DNA from: Arenibacter catalasegens | GTDB taxonomy: Bacteria; Bacteroidota; Bacteroidia; Flavobacteriales; Flavobacteriaceae | Assembly (NCBI RefSeq): GCF_002909235.1 | Contig: NZ_PHQQ01000024.1 | Location: forward strand, 41,576 to 105,575 | Direction of reading: 5' to 3' | Length of the DNA stretch: 64,000 nt | In this document: in pieces, positions 26,923 through 35,294 of the stretch | Layout: each line of letters starts with the position of its first letter | Position numbering within the stretch: position 1 is the first letter of the stretch | Program-made: the position numbers and the translations under genes | The notes under the pieces: generated by a model | Database searches by the model: none | The model's input: only the letters and a program-made list of their open reading frames with translations | Told to the model about the DNA's origin: nothing

Positions 26923-27009
26923 ATGGAGACGATCAACAAACACCTTGTAAAACAAACATTGGAATCTTCCAAAAGTAGAATTTGGAATAGTAAAAGACGA
27001 TACAATTAA
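26923..27009 (+). CDS. 28-residue peptide, tandem paralogue 1
   Basis: This is a tiny open frame from ATG to TAA. The peptide begins METINKH, has VKQTLE in the middle and ends with a basic tail KSRIWNSKRRYN. A second copy lies 55 bases downstream. Of 28 codons, 13 are identical, 9 differ only at synonymous positions and 6 change the residue, a pattern expected for selected protein sequence. There is no signal peptide or Cys. It matches no family I know. A leader or precursor peptide, a signalling peptide or a small regulatory protein are all possible. It shares the unit with the next two peptides and a terminator at 27344-27377. Confidence 0.65.
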   Translation: METINKHLVKQTLESSKSRIWNSKRRYN

Positions 27010-27064
27010 CCTACTCTCCCCTACCAATTATCATAATATTAAAATCAATTAAAAAAACAACATC

Positions 27065-27151
27065 ATGGAAACTATCAACAAACATTACGTAAAGCAAACA
27101 TTAGAAAATTCAAAAAGTAATATCTGGAACACCAAAAGACGTTTCAGGTAA
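27065..27151 (+). CDS. 28-residue peptide, tandem paralogue 2
   Basis: This is the second copy of the tandem pair. It begins METINKHYVKQTLE and ends KSNIWNTKRRFR, so it is 22 of 28 residues identical to copy 1. The differences fall at positions 8, 15, 19, 23, 27 and 28. The bases just before the ATG (ATATC or CATC) are also alike, which suggests the whole translation unit was duplicated. A third, different small frame follows 26 bases after its stop. No function can be assigned. Confidence 0.65.
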   Translation: METINKHYVKQTLENSKSNIWNTKRRFR

Positions 27152-27177
27152 TATATAAAACCTAAAAAACAGAAATA

Positions 27178-27309
27178 ATGAAATCATATATTCATAAATC
27201 ACATTCAGAATCAACTAATTTTCAGTTAACAGGGGAAAGTATTTTGATGGTAAATTTTCGGAGTATCAAGAAAAACCGTTGGGCGGAGCGTAGAATTTAT
27301 TTAAACTAA
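27178..27309 (+). CDS. 43-residue peptide, third gene of the peptide unit
   Basis: A 43-codon frame starting MKSYIHKSHSES and ending IKKNRWAERRIYLN. The N-terminal part differs from the 28-residue pair, but the end resembles theirs: a Lys four residues before a Trp, followed within three residues by a basic KRR or ERR. The terminator 35 bases after the stop indicates that it is the last gene of the unit. It could be a divergent paralogue. No known family is recognised. Confidence 0.55.
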   Translation: MKSYIHKSHSESTNFQLTGESILMVNFRSIKKNRWAERRIYLN

Positions 27310-27343
27310 TAATTTCGATTTTAGAGGACATGGCTCAAATTTT

Positions 27344-27377
27344 AAAAGCAGTAGATTTTGGAATCAACTGCTTTTTT
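27344..27377 (+). terminator. Terminator of the peptide unit
   Basis: The stem AAAAGCAGT pairs with ACTGCTTTT, extended by GATT with AATC across an A-A mismatch, with the loop TTGG and a run of six T. It is one of the best terminators in the window and supports real transcription of the small genes upstream. Confidence 0.8.
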
Positions 27378-27450
27378 AATATTCGATCATCATGGATATT
27401 TTTCGCGCTCCACTAAACGCCCTGATGTGATTTGCAATACACAATTGCTG

Positions 27451-28389
27451 CTATTCCTCTTTAGGCGAATACCTACTTGAAAACCTGGAGAACAAAACCA
27501 ATTTTTTTCTAGTATTAATAAAATAGACCCCTGTTAGAAGAACAACAGCGGCAATAATGGATTGAGTGGTTATCTCTTCGCCCAAAAAGAACCAACCTAA
27601 TAAAAGCGCTATAATAGGATTTACATATGTAGATGTAGCTACCTTTTCAGGGGAAACAACTTTTAGTAAATAATTAAAGGCCGTAAAGGCAACTATGCTA
27701 CCAAATATAATCAGCAATAACATGGAATATTGTACCCGACTGCTCCAAGTAGTTGGCGAGGTCCAGGTTTCCCCGATAAGCAAACTCCCGATCATTAGTA
27801 TGATTCCCGCAGCTAACATTTGAAAGCCCGTATTTACAAAATAGTTCTTAGGAAGATCCGCCTTGGCCACAAACAGACTTGCATATGCCCAACTTATCAT
27901 ACATAAAAAAATCATTACCATTCCAAGAATCGAATTCTCCTTGCTTATTACCTGATTTTGGCTTACCAATAAATAGATGCCCACGATCCCAACTATTACA
28001 CCCACAAAGGACATGGTCTGAATCTTTTTCCCCTCAAGTATCCGCATCAACAATAAAATAACTAGAGGTTGTGAAGCTATTTCCAAAGCTGCAAAACCAC
28101 TATCCACGTACTTTAGGGCCCATACCACAAAACCATTTCCAAAGGCTAGGAACAAAAACCCCGCAATACTGGAATTTAATAATTGCCTTTTCGTAATGGT
28201 CAATGGAATTCCCATTATTTTACATAGCGCAAATATCAAAATACCCGCGACCGAGAAACGTATGGAAGCCAACATAAAAGGTGGCAATTCTTGCACCGAA
28301 ATCTTATTTAATAGATAGGTGGAACCCCAAATAACATATATGGCAAAAAAAGAAAGTACAATAAGTAGGGTATTCCGGGATTTGGACAT
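27451..28389 (-). CDS. EamA/DMT-family membrane transporter
   Basis: A 312-residue protein with ten hydrophobic helices in two EamA repeats. The first opens with FFAIYVIWGSTYLLNKI and contains PFMLASIRFSVAG. The second has YVNPIIALLLGWFFLGEE. These match the drug/metabolite exporter superfamily (RhaT/YdcZ-like). The ATG at 28389 is chosen because the nine codons upstream (from 28416) would add a charged stub ahead of the first helix. It probably exports a small metabolite; the substrate is unknown. Confidence 0.88.
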   Translation of the reverse strand: MSKSRNTLLIVLSFFAIYVIWGSTYLLNKISVQELPPFMLASIRFSVAGILIFALCKIMGIPLTITKRQLLNSSIAGFLFLAFGNGFVVWALKYVDSGFAALEIASQPLVILLLMRILEGKKIQTMSFVGVIVGIVGIYLLVSQNQVISKENSILGMVMIFLCMISWAYASLFVAKADLPKNYFVNTGFQMLAAGIILMIGSLLIGETWTSPTTWSSRVQYSMLLLIIFGSIVAFTAFNYLLKVVSPEKVATSTYVNPIIALLLGWFFLGEEITTQSIIAAVVLLTGVYFINTRKKLVLFSRFSSRYSPKEE

Positions 28390-28611
28390 AAAAAAAGCTT
28401 TTCCAATGAAGCACAAAAGTAAGTATATCTTTTATTTATTAAGCTCTTCTGCCCCCCTACATTTATCGATTAAAAATAAAAATATTTCATTATCCCTAAG
28501 TGTATTGTTCAGTAAACAAGACATTTACCTCCAATTTATACAAGAATCACCTTAAGATAATAATAAGTCTCAATAATAGTTTTTAATTCAATTTTGCGAC
28601 GAACTTTCTGG

Positions 28612-30306
28612 TTACCAACTTCCACCACCGCCACCGCCAAAACCGCCACCGGATGAACCGCCCCCTGAACTGCTACTGCTGGACGGTGAGCTTACCATAT
28701 TGGACTTGGTGCTGGCCATAGAACTGGAAAACGATTTGGAAAACTGATTCATAGTTAAGGAGCTGTTGGAAGCAGTGCTATACCAATGTGGTGGAGGTAT
28801 ATTTAAATCCCTAAATTTTTTGGCCCATTGGTCAAACAAACCAAAGGCCAAGGCATATCCAAGGGTATTTTCAAAATAATGTGGATCATCTTTTAAAAGC
28901 GTTTTGAGCCTATTCTCCTCTGCCACTTTAATAAATCTTTTAAATCCATTTAACTCTGACAATAATTCATTACCCTTTGCATTCTTTTTTACCATAAAAC
29001 GATTAATAAAAATGAGAAGAATACAGGAAATTAGAATTGCCACAGCGGCCAAAGGACCCCAGAAGAAAAGCCCTAACACTGTGAGTCCAATCGCCAGAGC
29101 TACCAATGCAAAATACATAATGCCCTGGATTTTTTTGGACTCCGCTTCGTAATAGGGCTGAGCCATTTCTTTTAATTGGCTTCGGGCCTTTATCATCTTT
29201 GTGTAAAAGTTATCTTTTAGACTACTTACCAGTACTTCTGTCCCGACTACATTGTTATTGTCGCCAAACAATCCCTTAAATATCTCCAATTCATAGGATG
29301 GAGAATCCAATGGTAATGACTGTAGACGGATGATTTTGGTGTCCTTAGATCCAAAAAGACCCTTTTTGGGAATTTCCTCTAATCTTATAAGCCCTTTGGA
29401 ACCCCAATGTGGTATTAGTGAGATTAAATCCGAATTATCGTCCTTATCATTGATTAAAAAGCCAACCATGGCCGGATCTATATTGTCTGGCGGGAAATAA
29501 CTAGTGGTGGCAATGATACGTTCATCCCTTCCAAAATTCCACCATACCCTAAAAAATGCAAAAAACATTATCCCTATCAAGAACACCCAACCGAACCGGT
29601 CCCAAAAAGGCCAAAAAGGTTTCTCTTCTAGGACTGATCCTAGAGGAAGGTTCATCAAAACCGTAACGCTCTGTCCTGGATTGGATACAAAGCCTGACTT
29701 ACTTGTACCTGAAAATTCGTTGGTCGTGTAATATAATTGTATATCGGTACTCTTTGTGTCTGTGCCTCGCTCTCCCGAATAAACAAAACTATTTTCTTTG
29801 CCTGGATATACATTTTCCGGAACATGTATGGTAAAACTTACTTGGTGAAAATCGGCCTGCCAATCCTCTGGCTTTATGTTCCAATAGAAACGAATTTGGT
29901 TATCCTCAAAGAGAAAGGCATTGTGAACGCGGTATTTTATCTCATAGTGCTGGGGACCAACTAAGGTCTTATCCTTGTCGCCAATTTTTATCTGTACATT
30001 GTCCTGTAACTTTTGCACAAAGTCGAACGGAGCATCAAATTTGTAATTGGGAACCTTTATATTGCTAACTTTAATCTTGCGTTTAGAATTCGTACCCACC
30101 GAATCTACAAGGTCATATTCTGTTTGAATGTTCCTATAAATACCATGTTTGGGAATTTCAAAGTTAAGATCATAGTTTTCCACCACATCAAAATAACCTT
30201 CTTGATGAAGGGTAATATCCACTGTGTAATTTTTAACCGTAAAATCCTGGGCCTCGCCCCTACCAATGGCAAAGAGAAAAAATAAAAAGAAATATATGTT
30301 TTTCAT
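28612..30306 (-). CDS. DUF2207 membrane protein with Gly/Ser-rich tail
   Basis: A 564-residue protein with a signal peptide ending GEAQ and an extracytoplasmic DUF2207 domain (about 20-235, opening DFTVKNYTVDITLHQEGYFDVVE). A membrane helix lies near 240-260, a cytoplasmic part with two helices at about 390-430 follows, and the C-terminus is a Ser then Gly tail (GGGFGGGGGGSW). It starts one base inside the LemA stop (TAATG), so the two are translationally coupled. The LemA-DUF2207 pair is common in bacteria; its role, perhaps envelope stress or lipid handling, is unsettled. Confidence 0.9.
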   Translation of the reverse strand: MKNIYFFLFFLFAIGRGEAQDFTVKNYTVDITLHQEGYFDVVENYDLNFEIPKHGIYRNIQTEYDLVDSVGTNSKRKIKVSNIKVPNYKFDAPFDFVQKLQDNVQIKIGDKDKTLVGPQHYEIKYRVHNAFLFEDNQIRFYWNIKPEDWQADFHQVSFTIHVPENVYPGKENSFVYSGERGTDTKSTDIQLYYTTNEFSGTSKSGFVSNPGQSVTVLMNLPLGSVLEEKPFWPFWDRFGWVFLIGIMFFAFFRVWWNFGRDERIIATTSYFPPDNIDPAMVGFLINDKDDNSDLISLIPHWGSKGLIRLEEIPKKGLFGSKDTKIIRLQSLPLDSPSYELEIFKGLFGDNNNVVGTEVLVSSLKDNFYTKMIKARSQLKEMAQPYYEAESKKIQGIMYFALVALAIGLTVLGLFFWGPLAAVAILISCILLIFINRFMVKKNAKGNELLSELNGFKRFIKVAEENRLKTLLKDDPHYFENTLGYALAFGLFDQWAKKFRDLNIPPPHWYSTASNSSLTMNQFSKSFSSSMASTKSNMVSSPSSSSSSGGGSSGGGFGGGGGGSW

Positions 30307-30866
30307 TAAGAGAAATCTACTTTTACATTGGCCCTACTAGCTTCCTCAGTTTCAAAATAATCGAAATGTTGATATTTGAACAAACTGGCAACCAGCACTC
30401 CCGGAACACTTTCCCCATAGGTGTTGTTTTCTCTAACAGAACCATTATAATACCTCCTGGCCCGTTCCAGGTTTTCCTCGATCTCATTTAATTTTTGTTG
30501 AAGATCCAAATAACTGGCGTTGGCCTTCAGGTCCGGATAAGCTTCTCCTAAAGCAAATATGCTCCTTAAGCTCTGTTGCAGTTGGTTTTCTGCCTTTATT
30601 TGGGCATTAATATCTCCCGAAGGGACGGCCATTGCCGCGTTGCGTGCATTAATAACAGATTCCAAGGTAGATTTTTCGTGTTTTGCATAACCCTTTACGG
30701 TTTCTACTAAATTGGGTATTAGGTCGTACCGTCTTTTTAATGCTACATCAATATTGCTCCAGGCATCCTTGACTAGATTTCTAAGTCTGGCAAAGTGATT
30801 AAAAACATTTACTAAGAACAGGGCTAGCAGAGCTACAATTCCTAAAAAAATAATTAGCGTAATCAT
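30306..30866 (-). CDS. LemA-family protein
   Basis: A 186-residue LemA protein with one N-terminal membrane helix (about 3-24) and a helical-bundle body. The motif RRYDLIPNLVETVKGYAKHEKSTLESVINAR (about 46-76) is the family signature, and YNGSVRENNTYGESVPG lies near the C-terminus. Its stop overlaps the start of the DUF2207 gene by one base. The function is not established; it is often paired with DUF2207 or a peptidase. Confidence 0.92.
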   Translation of the reverse strand: MITLIIFLGIVALLALFLVNVFNHFARLRNLVKDAWSNIDVALKRRYDLIPNLVETVKGYAKHEKSTLESVINARNAAMAVPSGDINAQIKAENQLQQSLRSIFALGEAYPDLKANASYLDLQQKLNEIEENLERARRYYNGSVRENNTYGESVPGVLVASLFKYQHFDYFETEEASRANVKVDFS

Positions 30867-31258
30867 GGTTCAGTGTTTTTGGTTGATAAAATATGACCTC
30901 CACTAAGTTACTATATTTTCTTATTCGGGCCGCAGGCTATTTAACAAAATATAGTTCAGATCTAGGTTACTTAATTGAAGGTCTATTTACCTATCTTTTC
31001 CCACAATTCCATAATTAAGGCATTCCCCTATTCTATTCAACAAAAAAAGTGCAGCGTAAACAAGGCGAACCAATAGTTTATAAGCCCAAACCATGTGCGA
31101 AGATTACAAGCTATATGATTGTTTCACACCCTATCCGGCTAACTCGAAATAATCCAAATTGAACTTATCTTTATATAATGGTCATTAGTTATCATACATC
31201 AATGCATATAATGTAGAACCTCCTTAATTTTGAAGAAACAAATAGAAAAAGATAAATC
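30867..31258. other. Divergent intergenic region with one -7 box
   Basis: There are 392 bases between the LemA gene (minus) and the first pirin gene (plus). A perfect TAnnTTTG box (TAATTTTG) at 31225-31232 probably drives the pirin gene. I see no gene or repeat in the rest. Confidence 0.5.
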
Positions 31259-31972
31259 ATGAAAACAATTCTATATACCTCGGATAGCAGAGGACATGCC
31301 AATCACGGATGGCTAAATTCATATCACAGTTTTAGTTTTGCCAATTATCACAATCCAGAAAAGATGAATTTTGGTGTCCTTAGAGTTTTAAATGACGATA
31401 CTGTCTCTGGTGGTCAAGGTTTTGGACAACATCCCCATAAGAACATGGAAATTATCTCCATTCCGTTACAAGGAGATTTGGAACATAAGGACAGTATGGG
31501 AAATTCCACTGTTATTAAAGAAGGTGATGTGCAGGCAATGAGTGCAGGAACGGGTGTTTTCCATAGCGAGTACAACAAGAACAAAAATGAAGAAGTGAAG
31601 TTTTTGCAGATTTGGGTAATTCCAAAAACCCAAAATGTTACACCTAGATACGATCAGATTTCTACCCATGATCTGGCTACAAAAAATTCCTTTTACCAAA
31701 TTCTTTCTCCAAATAAAACGGATCAGGGGGTATGGATACATCAGGATGCTTGGTTTTCCTTGGGTGATTTTGAAACTGGAATCAGCTCAACCTATACTTT
31801 AAATAAGAACAGCAATGGATTGTTTCTATTTGTATTGGAAGGTGGAATAACCATTAACGAACAACAATTGAAACGGCGTGATGCCATAGGGATTTCGGAA
31901 ACCAACGAAATTACCCTTATTTCAACAGAAACTAGTAAAGTCCTGTTGATGGAAGTCCCAATGGAATTCTAA
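31259..31972 (+). CDS. Pirin-family protein (YhhW-like)
   Basis: A 237-residue bicupin of the YhhW/pirin group. The metal site is formed by GQHPHKNMEI (about 58-67) and GVFHSEYNKN further on, giving the three His and one Glu of the family. YhhW has quercetin 2,3-dioxygenase activity, though the natural substrate is unclear. A second, divergent pirin gene follows 65 bases downstream on the same strand. Confidence 0.92.
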   Translation: MKTILYTSDSRGHANHGWLNSYHSFSFANYHNPEKMNFGVLRVLNDDTVSGGQGFGQHPHKNMEIISIPLQGDLEHKDSMGNSTVIKEGDVQAMSAGTGVFHSEYNKNKNEEVKFLQIWVIPKTQNVTPRYDQISTHDLATKNSFYQILSPNKTDQGVWIHQDAWFSLGDFETGISSTYTLNKNSNGLFLFVLEGGITINEQQLKRRDAIGISETNEITLISTETSKVLLMEVPMEF

Positions 31973-32037
31973 TTTCACCCTAAATAATTGCTGCAATTTT
32001 TCTATTTTTAATACTTTCATTATTTACGAAATACGCT

Positions 32038-32907
32038 ATGTCCAATATCAACCTTGTTATTCCCGAAAGAGCAGCCAACATAGGTAATTTGATGGTGGGC
32101 CGATTATTGCCATTTAGACAAAAGTGCATGGTAGGCCCCTCTGTCTTTATAGATCATATGGGACCCGTCCAATTGGACGAAAATGAAAATTTAGACGTTC
32201 CGCCACATCCTCATATTGGGCTTTCTACACTCACTTATCTTTTTGAAGGAGCTATGATGCACAGGGATAGTTTGGGCAATGAGGTGGAAATTAAACCGGG
32301 CGGGGTTAATTGGATGACTGCCGGCAAGGGCGTAGTTCATTCGGAACGCACTCCCGAACACTTGAGGGGAATTAAGAAGTCGCTACATGGACTTCAGATA
32401 TGGGTAGGGCTTCCCAAAAAATTGGAGCAAACGGAACCTGAATTTACCCACATAACCGAGAATAAAATTCCCAAATGGCAATATCAAGGGGCTACTGCTA
32501 CTCTGATTGCAGGTGAGTTATTAGGCAAAATTTCCCCTGTTCCTGTACACAGCAAGCTGTACTTTTTGGAACTAAAGAGTTCAGAAAATAAAAAAATAAA
32601 CATAGGCCCGGAATTATATGGAGAAAGTGGCCTCTATATCTTGGAAGGAAGCATTACCAGTGACGGAAATACTTATGGGCCCAAACAGATTTTAATTGCG
32701 AATAATAGCACACTTTGCGAATTTGAACTTTCTGCTAATTCCACCATCTACATTTTTGGCGGAGAACCTTTCCCTGAGGAAAGACATATCTATTGGAATT
32801 TTGTCTCCTCTGACAAGGGTATCATAGAAAGAGCAAGCAATAATTGGAAACTTCAAAAGTTTCCCAAAATTCCAGGCGAACTGGATTTTGTTCCCCTTCC
32901 ATCTTAA
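32038..32907 (+). CDS. Pirin-family protein (second copy, larger type)
   Basis: A 289-residue pirin with N-terminal cupin motifs PPHPHIGLSTLTYLFEG and GKGVVHSERTPE and a C-terminal pirin_C domain ending in GGEPFPEERHIYWNFVSS. That ending is typical of the larger bacterial pirins. Only the first cupin has complete metal ligands. It follows the shorter pirin and precedes the TMEM175-like gene by 21 bases, so it may be in one transcript with both. Confidence 0.92.
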   Translation: MSNINLVIPERAANIGNLMVGRLLPFRQKCMVGPSVFIDHMGPVQLDENENLDVPPHPHIGLSTLTYLFEGAMMHRDSLGNEVEIKPGGVNWMTAGKGVVHSERTPEHLRGIKKSLHGLQIWVGLPKKLEQTEPEFTHITENKIPKWQYQGATATLIAGELLGKISPVPVHSKLYFLELKSSENKKINIGPELYGESGLYILEGSITSDGNTYGPKQILIANNSTLCEFELSANSTIYIFGGEPFPEERHIYWNFVSSDKGIIERASNNWKLQKFPKIPGELDFVPLPS

Positions 32908-32928
32908 ACCAACCGAACACAATTTATT

Positions 32929-33507
32929 ATGAAAACAGGAAGATTAGAAGCATTTAGTGATGGGGTTTTGGCCATTATAATCACCATTATGGTATTGGAA
33001 ATGAAAGCGCCCGAGGAAACTACCCTAGACGGATTGTGGTCCATTTTCCCCATCTTTATGAGTTATGTTTTAAGTTTTATTTACTTAGGGATTTACTGGA
33101 ATAACCATCACCATTTAATGCAGGTCACTGAAAAAGTTAATGGCCCCATACTATGGGCCAATCTCCACCTACTTTTTTGGCTTTCATTGATTCCCTTTGC
33201 TACCAGTTGGGTTGGAGAAAATTATCACGCAGCCCTCACAATTGCGCTCTACGGCGTTGTGCTCTTGATGTGTGCAATAGCCTATAGAATTTTGGAAATT
33301 TACCTTATAAAGTATCACGATGAAAACTACCCCTTAAAGTTGGTCACAAAACGCGGTTTAAAAGAAAATATTTCCATGTTAATTTATATTGCCTCCATTC
33401 CCCTAGCCTACATAAATACTTGACTGGCCATTGCCGGATTTATTATGGTTGCCATTATTTGGGTGATACCTAACAAAAAATTGGAAGGTTTGGCCGAGAA
33501 AAAGTAA
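32929..33507 (+). pseudogene. TMEM175-family channel-like membrane protein with premature TGA
   Basis: The frame opens KTGRLEAFSDGVLAIIITIMV, containing the R-x-x-x-F-S-D motif of TMEM175 potassium channels (DUF1211). It continues through five hydrophobic helices to a TGA at codon 165 (33421-33423). The same frame then reads LAIAGFIMVAIIWVIPNKKLEG to TAA at 33507, exactly the last helix and tail expected of the family. TGG to TGA is the likely single change. As it stands, a 164-residue protein lacking the last helix would be made. A sequencing error is the alternative. Confidence 0.7.
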
Positions 33508-33658
33508 ATATACCTTTGCCCACCTTAACAACCTATCCAACGCTATCCACCTTTTAGCGAGTTGGAAGGTGGTTTATCGAGTATAACCAGTAAGTCTGCA
33601 TTTTTGTCCTAATTTATCGCTAAATATAAGATGCTCTTTTTGACAAAAATTTATCGCT

Positions 33659-35131
33659 TTGAAAAAAAATAATTTTCTGATTGCAGCTATTATTCTCCTT
33701 TCCTTTGTCTTTTCGTGCTCCAAAGAGAGCAAAGAAGATCTAATAGATATCGTGGTCAATGAAAAGCCGACTGACCAGCCGGAGGAAGAACCTGAGGTTG
33801 AGGAGCCTATTATAGAAAGTAGTCCCCTACCCAATAATCCCCAAAGAACTGGGAACGCTTCGGCGGGATACGAATATTTAATTTCTGGGGATTATATGAG
33901 TTCGGGCATCCCATACGATGCATTTTTGCTGGGAACAAGCGAGAATCCTGACAACCGCCTTAATAGAAGTGGCGACAATGCCAATATCCCTTACGATTAT
34001 ACCGCAATAACAGCTCCCAATGGCGCAAGGGTGGTTGCTCCCAACTGTATGGCTTGCCACGCCTCTACCATTAACAATAATTTTATAATTGGATTAGGAA
34101 GTCATGATGCGGATTTTACCGTGAATAGGGCCAGTAATATATCCCTATTAAATTCTGGCATTAGAGCTCTTTACGGCGGTGAAGAAAGTGCAGAATGGCT
34201 GGCTTATGATCAGTTTAGAAAAAGCATCGTTGCCATTGGCCCTAAAACCATTACAGAAACCCGTGGATCCAATCCAGCAGATAAAATTACCCAAGTATTA
34301 ATGAGTCACCGCGACAAAAATACTTTGGTTTGGCAAGACACCCCATTTGTAGAAGTTTTGGACGCCGTTATTCCCACTGATGTACCCGCGTGGTGGTTGC
34401 TGAAAAAGAAAAACGCTATGTTTTATCATGCAATTGGTCGATTTGATTTTTGCAAATCATTTATAGGATCAAGTCTCTTAACACTAGGTGACGCTTCAAA
34501 AGCTGCAGAAATAGACAGTAAAATGGTAGATGTCCTGGCCTATATTCAAAGCTTGGAAGCCCCGGAATACCCATTTGACATAGATACTGATTTGGCCCAA
34601 CAAGGAAAACAGTTATTCGAAAATACTTGTGCTACTTGCCACGGTACATATGGTGACGACCCTACTTACCCGAATTTACTGGTGACCTTAAAATCTGTAG
34701 GGACAGACCCTGAACTATCCAATCATTACACTACCTCCTCTCCTATAAACGATTATTTTATGGATTGGTTCAATTCTGGTTGGTTTGGCACCACATCTAA
34801 TAAATTACAGATAAAAGCGGAAGGGGGCTATATAGCTCCTCCCTTGGATGGTGTCTGGGCCACGGCCCCCTACTTCCATAATGGCTCCACCCCCACTTTA
34901 GAAGACGTTTTAAATAGTGAAGACCGACCTACGAGATGGAGCAGGACTTTCCTGAATTCCGATTATGACCAAATAAAAGTTGGATGGAACTATACCGTAG
35001 AACAAACCAAAGTGGACAAAAACACTTACGACACTACACTGAAAGGATATAGCAATACTGGTCATACCTTTGGAGATCAGATGACCAGTCCTGAAAGAAC
35101 TGCACTAATTGAGTATTTAAAAACCTTGTAA
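33659..35131 (+). CDS. Diheme c-type cytochrome lipoprotein
   Basis: A 490-residue lipoprotein starting at TTG 33659, with lipobox FSC (Cys20) and an acidic, Pro-rich linker (about 26-60). Two heme-binding CxxCH sites are CMACH at 130-134 and CATCH at 324-328. The second lies in a cytochrome c domain preceded by DLAQQGKQLFENTCATC. The arrangement of two distant c-hemes resembles the MauG/CcP or RoxA-like superfamily. Distal residues of a peroxidase cannot be confirmed by eye. It probably acts on the periplasmic side in oxidation or electron transfer. Confidence 0.82.
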   Translation: MKKNNFLIAAIILLSFVFSCSKESKEDLIDIVVNEKPTDQPEEEPEVEEPIIESSPLPNNPQRTGNASAGYEYLISGDYMSSGIPYDAFLLGTSENPDNRLNRSGDNANIPYDYTAITAPNGARVVAPNCMACHASTINNNFIIGLGSHDADFTVNRASNISLLNSGIRALYGGEESAEWLAYDQFRKSIVAIGPKTITETRGSNPADKITQVLMSHRDKNTLVWQDTPFVEVLDAVIPTDVPAWWLLKKKNAMFYHAIGRFDFCKSFIGSSLLTLGDASKAAEIDSKMVDVLAYIQSLEAPEYPFDIDTDLAQQGKQLFENTCATCHGTYGDDPTYPNLLVTLKSVGTDPELSNHYTTSSPINDYFMDWFNSGWFGTTSNKLQIKAEGGYIAPPLDGVWATAPYFHNGSTPTLEDVLNSEDRPTRWSRTFLNSDYDQIKVGWNYTVEQTKVDKNTYDTTLKGYSNTGHTFGDQMTSPERTALIEYLKTL

Positions 35132-35294
35132 ATCAAGATATTACAACACTCAGTTAAACTAATGGATTAAAAGATTATTTTGCCTTCAACATGCTTCCCT
35201 TTGACGATTTTGTGTAGCTTATTGCTTTAAAAAAAGCACCCCAATATCCTTTTTCAACCTAAGGTTTCATCAAGAAAAGTAACATCTGACGGAA

